NCBI GenBank assembly: GCA_024400125.1
Contig: JAKSNG010000003.1
Coordinates: forward strand, 1 to 64,000
Reading direction: 5' to 3'
Source of the DNA: Paludibacteraceae bacterium
GTDB lineage: Bacteria > Bacteroidota > Bacteroidia > Bacteroidales > Paludibacteraceae
DNA: 64,000 bases
The notes beneath the pieces were generated by a model. It saw only the letters and a program-made list of their open reading frames with translations. It had not been told where the DNA came from and made no database searches. Both the position numbers and the translations under genes were made by a program. Positions 6,942-16,898 of the stretch are shown here, piece by piece (the first letter of the stretch is position 1; every line of letters starts with the position of its first letter).

Positions 6942-8816
6942 ATGGATTTTAAGTACGATGTGATAGTAGTCGGTGCTGGACACGCAGGATGCGAAGCCGC
7001 CTCCGCCGCTGCACGTATGGGGTGTCATACCCTACTCATCACAATGGACATGAACAAAATCGGACAAATGAGCTGCAACCCCGCCGTAGGCGGAATAGCC
7101 AAAGGACAGATAGTACGCGAAATAGATGCACTCGGAGGACAAATGGCACAAGTAACCGACCGAAGCGCTATCCAGTTCCGTATGCTCAACCGATCCAAGG
7201 GACCCGCTATGTGGAGCCCTCGAAGCCAAAGCGACCGCAAACAGTTCATCAACGAATGGGTGAAGACATTGTCCCAAACCGAACACCTGCAACTATGGCA
7301 AGACATGGTGACAGAACTGATAGTAAAAGACGGTGAAATCGAAGGAATAAAAACATTACTCGGTATCGAAATGCACGCCAAAGCCGTCATACTCACCAAT
7401 GGCACTTTCCTCAACGGACTACTACACTTCGGCAAAGCACAAATAAAAGGCGGACGAACATCCGAACCTGCCAGCTATGGACTCACCGAACAATTAGCAT
7501 CCTTGGGATTCAAAACCGATCGCATGAAAACAGGTACACCCGCGCGCATCGACAAACGCAGTATCGACTTCAGCCAAATGGTCGAACAACCAGGAGACGA
7601 TGACTGGCACCAGTTCTCGTACTTAGACAGTGTGCAACGCGAACTCAAACAAATGAGCTGCTGGATTACCTACACCAATCCCACTACACACGACGAACTA
7701 CGCAAAGGACTACCCGACTCACCACTGTACAACGGACAAATACACTCCATCGGACCACGATATTGCCCCAGCATAGAAACGAAAATAGTCACCTTCGCCG
7801 ACAAAGAAGCCCACCAACTATTCCTCGAACCAGAAGGCGTCGATTCGTACGAATACTACGTGAACGGCTTCAGTTCCAGTCTGCCATGGCAAGTGCAACT
7901 CGCCGCTATGAAAACCGTAGCCGGACTCGAAAACGTGGTGATGTATAGACCTGGGTACGCCATTGAATACGACTTTTTTGACCCAACACAACTCAAACAC
8001 ACATTAGAAACAAAACAGATTAAAAACCTATTCTTTGCTGGTCAAATCAATGGTACCACTGGATACGAAGAAGCCGCAGGACAAGGCATCGTAGCCGGTA
8101 TCAACGCAGCCATCAACGTACACGGAGGAAAAGCATTCGTATTAGGTAGAAACGAAAGTTATATAGGCGTACTCATAGACGACCTCATCAATAAAGGCGT
8201 AGATGAACCCTACCGCATGTTCACCTCCCGCGCCGAATACCGCATACTGCTTCGCCAAGACAATGCAGACGAACGACTAACCGAACGCGGATACCAATTG
8301 GGATTGGCTGACAACTACCGATATAACCTATACCAAACCAAAAAAGACCAACAACATGCACTCACTACCCTGCTGCAAACAACAGGCGTCAAACCAAACG
8401 ACATCAACGCATGGCTCACAGCACAAGATATCAGTCCACTACAACACGGATGCAAACTAAGCGAATTAGTACTTCGTCCACAAATAACAATAGAAAACCT
8501 CGCAACCATCATCCCAACCCTACAGGCACACTTAGAACAATTAGGACAACGACGCGCTGAAATCGTGGAATCAACCGAAATCAACATCAAGTATGAAGGC
8601 TATATCCACCGCGAACAATTAGCAGCTGACAAACTGATACGATTAGAACAAATACACCTACCAGCCGACTTTGACTACAACAGCGTACAATCGCTATCTA
8701 CCGAAGCACGACAAAAACTAAGCCGCATCAAACCCACCACTATAGGCGCCGCCAGCCGCATACCAGGAATAAGCCCAAACGACGTCAGCGTACTATTAGT
8801 GCTGATGGGAAGATAA
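6942..8816 (+). CDS. mnmG: tRNA uridine-5-carboxymethylaminomethyl modification enzyme MnmG (GidA)
   Basis: 624 residues, the normal length. MnmG with MnmE installs the cmnm5 group on wobble U34 of several tRNAs, using FAD, NADH and methylene-THF. The N-terminal FAD-binding motif VVGAGHAGCEAA (residues 9-20) and the SCNPAVGGIAKGQIVREID signature follow in order; the C-terminal MnmE/tRNA-binding helical domain is complete (ends near SRIPGISPNDVSVLL). It lies 3 bp after yraN. The coding strand is visibly C-rich, unlike uvrC downstream. A perfect parS site begins 33 bp after its stop codon. Confidence 0.97.
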   Translation: MDFKYDVIVVGAGHAGCEAASAAARMGCHTLLITMDMNKIGQMSCNPAVGGIAKGQIVREIDALGGQMAQVTDRSAIQFRMLNRSKGPAMWSPRSQSDRKQFINEWVKTLSQTEHLQLWQDMVTELIVKDGEIEGIKTLLGIEMHAKAVILTNGTFLNGLLHFGKAQIKGGRTSEPASYGLTEQLASLGFKTDRMKTGTPARIDKRSIDFSQMVEQPGDDDWHQFSYLDSVQRELKQMSCWITYTNPTTHDELRKGLPDSPLYNGQIHSIGPRYCPSIETKIVTFADKEAHQLFLEPEGVDSYEYYVNGFSSSLPWQVQLAAMKTVAGLENVVMYRPGYAIEYDFFDPTQLKHTLETKQIKNLFFAGQINGTTGYEEAAGQGIVAGINAAINVHGGKAFVLGRNESYIGVLIDDLINKGVDEPYRMFTSRAEYRILLRQDNADERLTERGYQLGLADNYRYNLYQTKKDQQHALTTLLQTTGVKPNDINAWLTAQDISPLQHGCKLSELVLRPQITIENLATIIPTLQAHLEQLGQRRAEIVESTEINIKYEGYIHREQLAADKLIRLEQIHLPADFDYNSVQSLSTEARQKLSRIKPTTIGAASRIPGISPNDVSVLLVLMGR

Positions 8817-8821
8817 AGAAG

Positions 8822-8840
8822 TTGTTTACAAAGTAAACAA
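8822..8840. repeat. 8-bp inverted repeat after mnmG
   Basis: TTGTTTAC, AAA, GTAAACAA: a perfect inverted repeat 6 bp after the mnmG stop and 9 bp before the parS site. Loop of 3 nt and A/T-rich stem make it a weak terminator or a protein-binding site. Confidence 0.5.
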
Positions 8841-8848
8841 AAAATAAT

Positions 8849-8864
8849 TGTTCCACGTGGAACA
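8849..8864. other. parS centromere-like site
   Basis: TGTTCCACGTGGAACA is a perfect 16-bp palindrome and matches the chromosomal parS consensus (TGTTNCACGTGNAACA) bound by ParB in a broad range of bacteria. It lies in the 56-bp gap between mnmG and uvrC, 8 bp before the uvrC start codon. No second full match was seen in the window. parA and parB are not in view. Confidence 0.85.
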
Positions 8865-8872
8865 CTAGAAAA

Positions 8873-10693
8873 ATGAACGCCAAAAACGCACATATACAAG
8901 CGATACTCCATCAGATACCGGAGAAGCCTGGAGTATATCAGTACTTCAATAAGGAAGGAGTGATAATCTATGTGGGTAAGGCGAAGAATCTGAAGAGACG
9001 AGTAACGAGTTACTTCCAAAAAGAGCACCAAAGTTACAAAACCGCTCAATTGGTCAAACATATTGTAGATATCAAGTACATCGTGGTCGATAGTGAACAA
9101 GACGCATTCCTGCTGGAAAACAACCTCATTAAGCAATACCAACCGCGATACAACATACTGCTCAAAGACGGCAAGAGTTATCCGAGTATATGCATCACCA
9201 AGGAGCCCTATCCGCGTATCATCAAGACACGGCAGATCATACCAGGACGAGGAGAATACTATGGACCATATAGTTTTGGAAACACAGTGGATACGGTATT
9301 GGAGTTGATACATCAGCTATTCCCGATACGAACTTGCACGATGCCGATACACGAGCGCGCGATACAAGAGGGGAAATATAAACCGTGCCTCAAATATCAT
9401 CTACACAACTGCTGCGGTATATGTGCAGACGCAGCGATGAAAGCTACTTATACTCAATGGATAGACCAAGCACGAAAAATCATACAAGGTGACGCAGCCA
9501 GTATCAGTAAGCAACTGGAGACAGAAATGTACATGTATGCAGAGAAAATGGAGTATGAACAGGCTGCCAAAGCCAAAGAGCGATATATGCTGTTAGAAAA
9601 GTTCCAAAGTAAGACTATCATCAGCAACACAAATATCGATGAAACCGACGTATTTGGATACACCGAAGAGGGAGACAACGTATATATATCGATGCTACAT
9701 GTACACAACGGCAGCATCACGCGCGGACAAGTGGCAGAATATAGCAAGAAGATGGAGGAGAGTCGCGAAGAGATGTTAGCCTTCGGCATACACGAATTGC
9801 GGGAGCAGTTGAGCAGTGAGAGTAAAGATATAATCGTGCCGTTTATGCCCGATGTAATCGACGAAAATTGGCGATTGCATGTAGCAGTAAGTGGGGGCAA
9901 AAAGAAACTATTAGACCTCGCTATGCAGAATGTAGAGCAGTATAAGCATGACCAAGTGAAGCAGCAAGACAAGCTAAACCCCGAACAGCGTGCAACGCGC
10001 ATATTGAGCGAACTACAAAACCTACTGAAACTGCCAAGTTTGCCCGTATTCATCGACAGTTTTGATAACTCACACATAGCGGGTACGAATGCGGTAGGGG
10101 GGTGCGTAGTATTTAAGAAAGGTAAACCCAGTAAGAGCGATTATAAGCGATTTCAGATTAAGACGGAGGCGGGAGGTGACGATTATGCCTCCATGCGCGA
10201 GGTAGTAAAACGCCGTTATGAGCGATTGATGGAAGAGGGAAAAGAGTTGCCTAATCTAATCATAGCGGACGGTGGAATCGGACAAATGCACGCCATCAGA
10301 GAAGTAGTAGAGGAGCAGTTGGGATTGGATATACCTGTTGTAGGACTGAAGAAAAATGACCAGCACCGCACACAAACGCTGTTATACGGTTGTCCTCCGA
10401 TGGAGGTTAGTATGCCGGTAACCAGTGAAGTATTCCGACTGATGGTACAGATACAAGATGAGGTGCATCGGTTTGCAATCAGTTATCACCAAAAACGCCG
10501 CAGCAAGGTACAAACGAAGAGTCAACTGGATGATATTCAGGGAGTTGGACCACAAACGAAGCAAAAAATACTACTTCATTTTGGTTCGGCAGCGAATGCT
10601 AAAAGGGCGACTAAGGAGGAGTTGCAAAAAATTCTCGGAAATAACAGAGGATCAGTCGTTTACGAGTATTTTCAAGCCGATTTATCGCGCTGA
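8873..10693 (+). CDS. uvrC: Excinuclease ABC subunit C
   Basis: 606 residues, full length. UvrC makes the 3' and 5' incisions around bulky lesions in nucleotide excision repair after UvrAB loading. Seen in order: GIY-YIG nuclease (PGVYQYF, IIYVGKAKNLKRRV, residues about 17-48), a UVR motif around residues 205-235 (MEYEQAAKAKERY), the RNase H-like endonuclease core (FIDSFDNSHIAGTNAVGG, IADGGIGQMHA) and a C-terminal helix-hairpin-helix (LDDIQGVGPQTKQKILLHFG). The parS palindrome overlaps its probable leader. tsaE follows after 22 bp. The coding strand is strongly G-rich, in contrast to mnmG. Confidence 0.97.
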   Translation: MNAKNAHIQAILHQIPEKPGVYQYFNKEGVIIYVGKAKNLKRRVTSYFQKEHQSYKTAQLVKHIVDIKYIVVDSEQDAFLLENNLIKQYQPRYNILLKDGKSYPSICITKEPYPRIIKTRQIIPGRGEYYGPYSFGNTVDTVLELIHQLFPIRTCTMPIHERAIQEGKYKPCLKYHLHNCCGICADAAMKATYTQWIDQARKIIQGDAASISKQLETEMYMYAEKMEYEQAAKAKERYMLLEKFQSKTIISNTNIDETDVFGYTEEGDNVYISMLHVHNGSITRGQVAEYSKKMEESREEMLAFGIHELREQLSSESKDIIVPFMPDVIDENWRLHVAVSGGKKKLLDLAMQNVEQYKHDQVKQQDKLNPEQRATRILSELQNLLKLPSLPVFIDSFDNSHIAGTNAVGGCVVFKKGKPSKSDYKRFQIKTEAGGDDYASMREVVKRRYERLMEEGKELPNLIIADGGIGQMHAIREVVEEQLGLDIPVVGLKKNDQHRTQTLLYGCPPMEVSMPVTSEVFRLMVQIQDEVHRFAISYHQKRRSKVQTKSQLDDIQGVGPQTKQKILLHFGSAANAKRATKEELQKILGNNRGSVVYEYFQADLSR

Positions 10694-10715
10694 GAATTGA
10701 ATATAAATCACGAAT

Positions 10716-11165
10716 ATGAATAAATACACGATTAAAAAGGACACTCAAGGGTCACTTCACCTCCTTGATGAAGCCAATAAAGAGGTGGCATTGACAGACG
10801 TGCTGGCACATTATCCGAATGCGCGCGTCTATGCATTCGATGCACCAATGGGTACGGGTAAAACTACTTTCATCAGTGAACTATGTCAAGCAATGGGTAC
10901 GACCGATGTTGCCAATAGTCCGACGTTTGCCATAGTGAACGTGTATGAACTACAAGAGGGTGAGATTTACCACTTTGACTGCTACCGACTCAAGGATATT
11001 CAAGAGGCAGTCGATTTTGGAGCAGAAGATTATTTATATAGCGGCAACTATTGTTTTATTGAGTGGTACGAGATTTTAGAGCCGCTACTCCCAGACGATA
11101 CGGTATATGTACGTATGCGCGTATTAGAGAATGGTGACCGACAAATAGTAATAGAGGACAAATAA
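10716..11165 (+). CDS. tsaE: tRNA threonylcarbamoyladenosine biosynthesis ATPase TsaE
   Basis: 149 residues. TsaE is the ATPase that resets the TsaBD complex during synthesis of t6A37 in ANN-decoding tRNAs. A Walker A motif APMGTGKTT (residues 43-51) and the family segment [11 protein letters not shown], then YHFDCYRL and FIEWYE, are present. tsaB is elsewhere in the window (36078). It sits between uvrC and an ABC ATPase gene (8 bp away), probably one operon. Confidence 0.93.
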   Translation: MNKYTIKKDTQGSLHLLDEANKEVALTDVLAHYPNARVYAFDAPMGTGKTTFISELCQAMGTTDVANSPTFAIVNVYELQEGEIYHFDCYRLKDIQEAVDFGAEDYLYSGNYCFIEWYEILEPLLPDDTVYVRMRVLENGDRQIVIEDK

Positions 11166-11173
11166 CAGCAATT

Positions 11174-11824
11174 ATGATTAAGATAAGTAACATACATAAG
11201 TCATTTGGCGACTTACATGTGCTGCGAGGCATTGATTTAGAAATCAAGAAAGGTGAGATTGTAGCTATCATCGGTAAGAGTGGTGCAGGTAAGACTACCC
11301 TACTCCAGATAATGGGCACATTAGACCGTCCGGATGCAGGACAAGTGATGATGGATGGTGTAGATGTATTCCGATTAGCAGAAAAAGAGTTAGCACAGTT
11401 CCGCAACCGACATATCGGATTCATCTTCCAGTTTCATCAGTTACTGCCTGAGTTCACGGCATTGGAGAACGTGATGATACCTGCACTCATAAGTGGTGAA
11501 AAAAATGAATCGGCACGTGAACGTGCAGAGCGGTTGCTGCGGGAATTAGGATTAGAAGACCGCATGACACACAAACCCAACGCATTATCAGGAGGCGAAA
11601 AACAGCGTGTAGCAGCGGCACGCGCTATGATGATGAACCCCGACGTTATTTTAGCAGATGAGCCAAGCGGTAGTTTGGATGAAGCTAATAAAAACGAACT
11701 TAACACATTGCTATTAGAACTGCGTGAGCGGTACCAACAGACGATAGTGATTGTGACACACGACAAAGAATTAGCCGCCATCAGCGACCGTATCATCACT
11801 ATGAAAGATGGACAAATAGTATGA
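11174..11824 (+). CDS. lolD: ABC transporter ATP-binding protein, LolD type
   Basis: 216 residues: Walker [10 protein letters not shown] (residues 34-42), Q-loop, signature [14 protein letters not shown], Walker [13 protein letters not shown] and H-switch VTHDKEL. Length and the short, single-domain form fit the MacB/LolD family; in LolCDE it powers release of lipoproteins from the inner membrane. No permease gene is adjacent, so the LolD assignment rests on sequence type only. The gldB lipoprotein gene overlaps its stop by ATGA, which would suit a lipoprotein-sorting role but is weak evidence. Confidence 0.85.
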   Translation: MIKISNIHKSFGDLHVLRGIDLEIKKGEIVAIIGKSGAGKTTLLQIMGTLDRPDAGQVMMDGVDVFRLAEKELAQFRNRHIGFIFQFHQLLPEFTALENVMIPALISGEKNESARERAERLLRELGLEDRMTHKPNALSGGEKQRVAAARAMMMNPDVILADEPSGSLDEANKNELNTLLLELRERYQQTIVIVTHDKELAAISDRIITMKDGQIV

Positions 11825-12825
11825 AGAAAAGTATTGTAATAGTTGTTTTGACGACATTGTTAGTCGGCTGTAGTTCTCGCTCCCCATATTTCCCTAAGCA
11901 GATGGAGGAGCAGGTGATTGAGTTGGTACGATTTGACAACGATTTGATGAATGTGCAAGCCGCAACGGCAAAGGAAGATATTGCGATTTTGTACGAGCAA
12001 TACCCCTCTTTTATGCCAACCTACGTGGAAGATATATTAGGTATATCGCGATACGACACCACCTATTTAGCAGAAGCATTGCCCGCATTTCTAAACGACA
12101 CCATCTACGGATTCAAGCAAACGAATGCGTATGAGAAAATTATATTTGCAGACGTGACTGGAATAGAACAAGAACTCAACAACGCCTTCACGCGCATACA
12201 TTATCTATATCCGGAATGGGAAATACCAACGGTATATCTATTTGTATCCGGATTCAATGCCAGTCTACTATTTGTAGAGGATGGCATAGCGGTAGGAGCA
12301 GATATGTATTTAGGTTCAGACTACGAATACTACAATCGCGTGGTCTATGAATACCAAAAACAAACGATGCGCAAAGAGTGCATAGCAGCCGATGTGGTGA
12401 GTGCGTATCTATTCCGACACATTGCGTACACGAGCACGAAAAGTCGATTGTTAGATAATATGATTTATCGAGGTAAAGTGTTATTCATACTGTCACAGAT
12501 TTTTGATTACCTACCCAATTACGAAGTGATGGGGTATAGTGAAGCCCAGTGGAAATGGTGTGAAAAACACGAACGAGATATATGGAATTTGATGATGGAC
12601 AAGCGAGATTTATTCAAGACCGAGACATTGGTTTTAACTTCCTATCTAAACGATGGTCCATTCACGGCAGAGATTTCGCAAGAGTCACCTGGTCGATTAG
12701 GTACATGGGTAGGCTGGCAAATTGTAGCGAGTTATATGCGCCATCATCCGGAAGTTAGTTTACAGCAATTAGCTGCAGAAGCAGATGCAGAACAGATATT
12801 ACAAATGAGTTATTATAAGCCATGA
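11821..12825 (+). CDS. gldB: GldB family lipoprotein
   Basis: 334 residues with a lipoprotein signal peptide (lipobox VGCSS, Cys17). The body matches the gliding-motility lipoprotein GldB family, including the C-terminal [20 protein letters not shown]. GldB was found as a gliding gene in Flavobacterium but is widespread in non-gliding Bacteroidota, where its role is not known. Start codon overlaps lolD and stop codon overlaps sufS (ATGA in both cases), so translation is coupled along lolD-gldB-sufS. Confidence 0.85.
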   Translation: MKKSIVIVVLTTLLVGCSSRSPYFPKQMEEQVIELVRFDNDLMNVQAATAKEDIAILYEQYPSFMPTYVEDILGISRYDTTYLAEALPAFLNDTIYGFKQTNAYEKIIFADVTGIEQELNNAFTRIHYLYPEWEIPTVYLFVSGFNASLLFVEDGIAVGADMYLGSDYEYYNRVVYEYQKQTMRKECIAADVVSAYLFRHIAYTSTKSRLLDNMIYRGKVLFILSQIFDYLPNYEVMGYSEAQWKWCEKHERDIWNLMMDKRDLFKTETLVLTSYLNDGPFTAEISQESPGRLGTWVGWQIVASYMRHHPEVSLQQLAAEADAEQILQMSYYKP

Positions 12826-14042
12826 GAAGAAGTGATTTTCCGATATTAAACGAACAAGTGTATAGTCGTCCGTTGGTGTATTTAGACAACGCCGCTACGA
12901 CTCAAAAACCGCAAGAAGTATTGGATGCGCTCACGTATGCGTACACGCATTTCAATGCTAATATTCATCGTGGAGTACATCGATTGAGTCAGATAGCGAC
13001 CGAGCAGCATGAAGCGGCGCGTGCGCGTGTAGCCACGTTCCTGCATGCGGCATCAGCTAAAGAAATCATCTTCACTAAAGGAACTACAGATAGCATCAAT
13101 ATGTTAGCCTTCAGTTTTGGTGAAGCATACGTACATGAAGGGGACGAGATTATTGTATCTCAAATGGAGCATCACTCCAATATTGTTCCATGGCAGATGC
13201 TTTGTGAACGCAAGAAAGCGAAGTTACGTGTTATACCGCTGAAAGACGATTTGACATTGGACTTAGCAGCATTACAAACCATGTTAAATAACCATACGCG
13301 TATTATTTCGGTGGCACATGTAAGTAATGTATTGGGAATAAGAAATGATGTGGAAAAAGTGATTGAGTTAGCACATAAACAGCATATTCCAGTCTGTGTA
13401 GATGGTGCACAATCAGCGCCACACTTACCTATAGATGTGCAAGCGATGGACTGCGATTTCTATGTATGTTCAGCGCATAAGATGTACGGTCCAACAGGAC
13501 TTGGAATACTCTATGGCAAAGAACAATGGCTCAATCAACTACCACCAGCAGAGGGTGGGGGAGAAATGATTGAGCACGTACGATTTGAGCACACTACGTA
13601 CAATACCTTACCTTATAAATTTGAAGCAGGTACACCAGATTTTATAGGCACTTACGGACTAAGTGCGGCATTGGATTATATGTCATCCATTGGGGTGGAG
13701 CAGATTATGCAGCACGAGTTGCAACTCACTCAATATGCCGAACAACAATTGAGAACTATACCCAATGTAATTGTTTATGCACCCAATCAGCCCAAATATG
13801 GTGCGATATCATTTAATGTACACGCGGCAGATAAAGAACATATTATTCATCCGTTCGATATAGGCACTTTATTAGATCATCAGGGAGTAGCCGTACGCAC
13901 AGGACACCATTGTGCGGAACCGCTGATTGATTATTTGCTTGTTTCGGGGACAGTACGGGTGTCATTTGGATTATATAACGAGAAAGAAGATGTAGATGCA
14001 ATGATAGCAGCGCTCAAAAAAGCGCTGATGATGTTAGCATGA
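12822..14042 (+). CDS. sufS: Cysteine desulfurase SufS
   Basis: 406 residues, PLP-dependent class V aminotransferase fold. It removes sulfur from cysteine for Fe-S cluster assembly. The PLP lysine is in DFYVCSAHKMYGPTG, the pyridoxal-contacting aspartate in VCVDGAQSAPH, and the active-site cysteine in VRTGHHCAEPL, the short-loop form typical of group II SufS enzymes. Other suf genes are not adjacent. ATGA overlaps on both sides link it to gldB and to the next gene. Confidence 0.95.
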   Translation: MRRSDFPILNEQVYSRPLVYLDNAATTQKPQEVLDALTYAYTHFNANIHRGVHRLSQIATEQHEAARARVATFLHAASAKEIIFTKGTTDSINMLAFSFGEAYVHEGDEIIVSQMEHHSNIVPWQMLCERKKAKLRVIPLKDDLTLDLAALQTMLNNHTRIISVAHVSNVLGIRNDVEKVIELAHKQHIPVCVDGAQSAPHLPIDVQAMDCDFYVCSAHKMYGPTGLGILYGKEQWLNQLPPAEGGGEMIEHVRFEHTTYNTLPYKFEAGTPDFIGTYGLSAALDYMSSIGVEQIMQHELQLTQYAEQQLRTIPNVIVYAPNQPKYGAISFNVHAADKEHIIHPFDIGTLLDHQGVAVRTGHHCAEPLIDYLLVSGTVRVSFGLYNEKEDVDAMIAALKKALMMLA

Positions 14043-14956
14043 AGCGGGTAGGGTATATATTGATAGGTTTATTGATAGTGATGAAATGTTATGGACAAGT
14101 CATCATGTCCTACAACGTGGAAAATCTTTTTCATCCTGCACACGACACGCTCAAACAAGATTATGAATATACACCGGACGGTATTAAATATTGGAATAAT
14201 TATCGATATTATAATAAGCTGCATCAGATAGCTAAAGTAATAGCAAACATCAATGACAACAGATATTTAACTATCATTGGATTGCAAGAAATAGAGAATG
14301 AGCAATGTCTAATAGATTTATGTCGTCGAATGCCTCATTATCCATATAAGTATCTGCATTATGAAAGTAGAGACGAACGCGGAATAGATGTGGCAATGCT
14401 ATATGACTCAGTCAAAGTAAAGATTATACATAGTGAACCACTGAGCATACAATTAGATAGTATGGATTATACGCGCGATATATTGTACGCGTGCGCGCAG
14501 GTAGAGAAAGATACGTTGCATATATTGGTTTGTCATCTTCCATCACAATTAGGAGGCGCAAAAGAAAGCGAATGGAAAAGAGAAAAAGCTAAAGCTATAA
14601 TTCAACATCAAGTCAATGCTATTATAACTAATAATGAGAAAGCTAAAATCATTGTTATGGGCGATTTTAATTCCGCGCCTAAGGAAGATATAACGCACTT
14701 ATATAATCAGATGCTTCATTGGAATAAGATAGGTCGAGGAACCCATAAATACAAAGGTCAATGGACATGTTTAGACCAATTCTATGTATCGGAAAGTTTA
14801 TTAGATGTGAAAACACGCATTTATAATGCTTCATTTCTGTTAGAAAGAGATAAACGCTATTTAGACTATCAACCCAAACGAACATATAAAGGATATAGAT
14901 ATAATAGAGATGGCTATTCAGATCACTTGCCTATTTTATTATATATAAATGAATAA
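14039..14956 (+). CDS. Secreted endonuclease/exonuclease/phosphatase family protein
   Basis: 305 residues with an N-terminal signal peptide (MKRVGYILIGLLIVMKCYGQ). The metal-dependent DNase I-like fold is shown by MSYNVENLFHP, IIGLQEIENEQ, IVMGDFNSAP and the terminal YSDHLPILLYI, which carry the catalytic Asn, Glu, Asp-Asn and Asp-His residues. Substrate (nucleic acid, phospholipid or inositol phosphate) cannot be told; export suggests nutrient scavenging. Last gene of the plus-strand run; start overlaps the sufS stop. Confidence 0.88.
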   Translation: MKRVGYILIGLLIVMKCYGQVIMSYNVENLFHPAHDTLKQDYEYTPDGIKYWNNYRYYNKLHQIAKVIANINDNRYLTIIGLQEIENEQCLIDLCRRMPHYPYKYLHYESRDERGIDVAMLYDSVKVKIIHSEPLSIQLDSMDYTRDILYACAQVEKDTLHILVCHLPSQLGGAKESEWKREKAKAIIQHQVNAIITNNEKAKIIVMGDFNSAPKEDITHLYNQMLHWNKIGRGTHKYKGQWTCLDQFYVSESLLDVKTRIYNASFLLERDKRYLDYQPKRTYKGYRYNRDGYSDHLPILLYINE

Positions 14957-15158
14957 TTTTTATAAAATCTATACTATAACTATATGTTGTTAATTTGTTA
15001 AAAATAGGTATAAGTGATTGAAAATAAAGTAAATATAATTAACAATTACTATTTATAAGTGTAGAAATTTTTGATAACATCGTTATTATAAACATTATGA
15101 ACATTGGATTAACAGTATAAAAATATAAATTGTTGAAAACTTGTTAAAAACTGATATT
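14957..15158. other. AT-rich intergenic block with TTGTT(A/G)AAAA repeats
   Basis: About 200 bp, over 80 percent A+T by eye. TTGTTAAAAA occurs at 14995-15004 and 15141-15150, TTGTTGAAAA at 15130-15139, and TTTTTGATAACA at 15069-15080. I see no clear TAnnTTTG promoter for the downstream CotH gene. Degenerate DnaA boxes and unwinding elements can look like this; so can an ordinary AT-rich leader. Confidence 0.5.
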
Positions 15159-16892
15159 ATGAAACATTTATTATTGATTTTGGCTTTAGTATTAGGTATT
15201 AGTGTAGAAGCAGTTACTATTCCTAAGGGAAATCTTTATTTTGACAACTCGCGTACGAACTACACACATGTACAGTTTGTATATGGATATGATAATCAGA
15301 ATTTATCGTATGTGCGTACGATGAAGTATGATGGAGAAAAATGGGTAGTAGATATACCAGAGTCAGTAAATAATATCTATCGTTATACATTTTCTAACAC
15401 CACATTAGAGGAAGGTGAGCATGCACAGCGTTTTACGGATTTAAAGGAATATATTAGCAAAACTATTAACTGTAATCGTACGGCTACCAGAGAAGATTAT
15501 ATCACAAGTGGATATATTTTTGTACCTGAGTCAGGTGATAATTGGGCACAAGGAACATGGATGAATTTGGAAGATTGGCGTTTTACTCCACCTACTCCTA
15601 CCTCTCAACCAAGCGGGACTTTGCCGATATTGTTTATCAATACTGAAAATAATAAGGAAATAACATCCAAGGATGAATATTTAACAGCAACTTATTATTT
15701 ATTGGACACGATAACGGGTATGTCGATAGGTTCAGTAGATGAACCCAAAGAGTTATCCATTAAGGGTAGAGGTAATTATACATGGACAGGATTTGATAAA
15801 AAACCCTATCGAATAAAGTTGGTTTCTGGAGAAAAGATATTAGGTATGAATAAGTCTAAACATTGGGCGTTGATGGCACATGCTGACGATAATTTAGGTT
15901 TCTTACGTAATACGACAGGATATATGCTTAGCGATATATTGGGATTACAGTGGTCGCCTTCTCAGCGTCCAATAGAGTTGGTGTTGAATGGTAAATATTG
16001 GGGTTTATATTTTTTGACAGAGATTATTCGAATTGATAAGGATAGAGTTAATATCACGCAGCAAGAAGAGAACTGCACCCATCCTGATTCGATTACAGGC
16101 GGCTGGTTAGTAGAAATAGATAATTATGAAGAAGAAGGCAATATATCCTTTGATGAGGGAAATGGTCAACATATAATGGTTACTATCAAAGATCCAGAGA
16201 TAATGTCCTGGCAACAACGTAATTATATCACTAATCAATTGAATGAACTCAATACGGCTTTTTATGAATCCAGTTCTACACATTGGGAGAAAATACTCAA
16301 TTTAGAGGAAGCTGTCAAGTACTATATTGTGCAAGAGATAATGGAAGATTGCGAGTCGTATCACGGCAGTTGCTATTTATACAAGGATATGGATAAGGAT
16401 GGTAAAGTAAGTCAATGGTTTTTTGGCCCGGTATGGGATTTTGGTAATGCTTATAACCGCCATCAGAATAAGTTCATATACGATGACCCTATTTGGCCAC
16501 AATATTGGATAGGACAAATAGCTTCTTTTCCCTCTTTTCAACAAAAAGTAAAAGAGGTATGGCGTACATTCTATAATCAGTCTTATGCCATCGCTCAAGA
16601 TAGTATTCGTTCAATGGGAAATGCTATTCGTTATGCAGCTGCCAATGATGCTATTCGTTGGAAAAATCATGGTAATGTATGCACAAATGCCGATATGACA
16701 AAAGCAGTAGCTTCAATGCTTAATAATTTCAATTGGCGCGTGGCTTGGTTACAATCGCAATGGGGAAATAAGACAGATATAGAGTCTATCTATTCAACTC
16801 CACACTCTGCCCAAAAATATATTCAAGACGGAAATTTGTTTATCCTTCGAGACGGCAAGATTTATGACGCACATGGTGTACGTGTGCAATAG
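15159..16892 (+). CDS. Secreted CotH kinase family protein
   Basis: 577 residues with a signal peptide (MKHLLLILALVLGISVEA). A short N-terminal domain of about 140 residues precedes the CotH region: LSIKGRGNYTWTGFDKKPYR, KHWALMAHADD, LVLNGKYWGLYFLTEIIRID and WFFGPVWDFGNAY. CotH proteins are atypical protein kinases in spore coats, and many secreted bacterial members have no known substrate. The last 30 residues (FILRDGKIYDAHGVRVQ) resemble the degenerate C-terminal tail found on many exported Bacteroidales proteins. The start at 15159 is preferred to an in-frame TTG at 15141 because it opens the signal peptide. Confidence 0.88.
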   Translation: MKHLLLILALVLGISVEAVTIPKGNLYFDNSRTNYTHVQFVYGYDNQNLSYVRTMKYDGEKWVVDIPESVNNIYRYTFSNTTLEEGEHAQRFTDLKEYISKTINCNRTATREDYITSGYIFVPESGDNWAQGTWMNLEDWRFTPPTPTSQPSGTLPILFINTENNKEITSKDEYLTATYYLLDTITGMSIGSVDEPKELSIKGRGNYTWTGFDKKPYRIKLVSGEKILGMNKSKHWALMAHADDNLGFLRNTTGYMLSDILGLQWSPSQRPIELVLNGKYWGLYFLTEIIRIDKDRVNITQQEENCTHPDSITGGWLVEIDNYEEEGNISFDEGNGQHIMVTIKDPEIMSWQQRNYITNQLNELNTAFYESSSTHWEKILNLEEAVKYYIVQEIMEDCESYHGSCYLYKDMDKDGKVSQWFFGPVWDFGNAYNRHQNKFIYDDPIWPQYWIGQIASFPSFQQKVKEVWRTFYNQSYAIAQDSIRSMGNAIRYAAANDAIRWKNHGNVCTNADMTKAVASMLNNFNWRVAWLQSQWGNKTDIESIYSTPHSAQKYIQDGNLFILRDGKIYDAHGVRVQ

Positions 16893-16898
16893 TATTTG

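Noticed and set aside
8675-9313. Minus-strand open frame across the mnmG-uvrC junction
   Set aside because: It overlaps two certain genes and the parS site, and has a random-looking composition.
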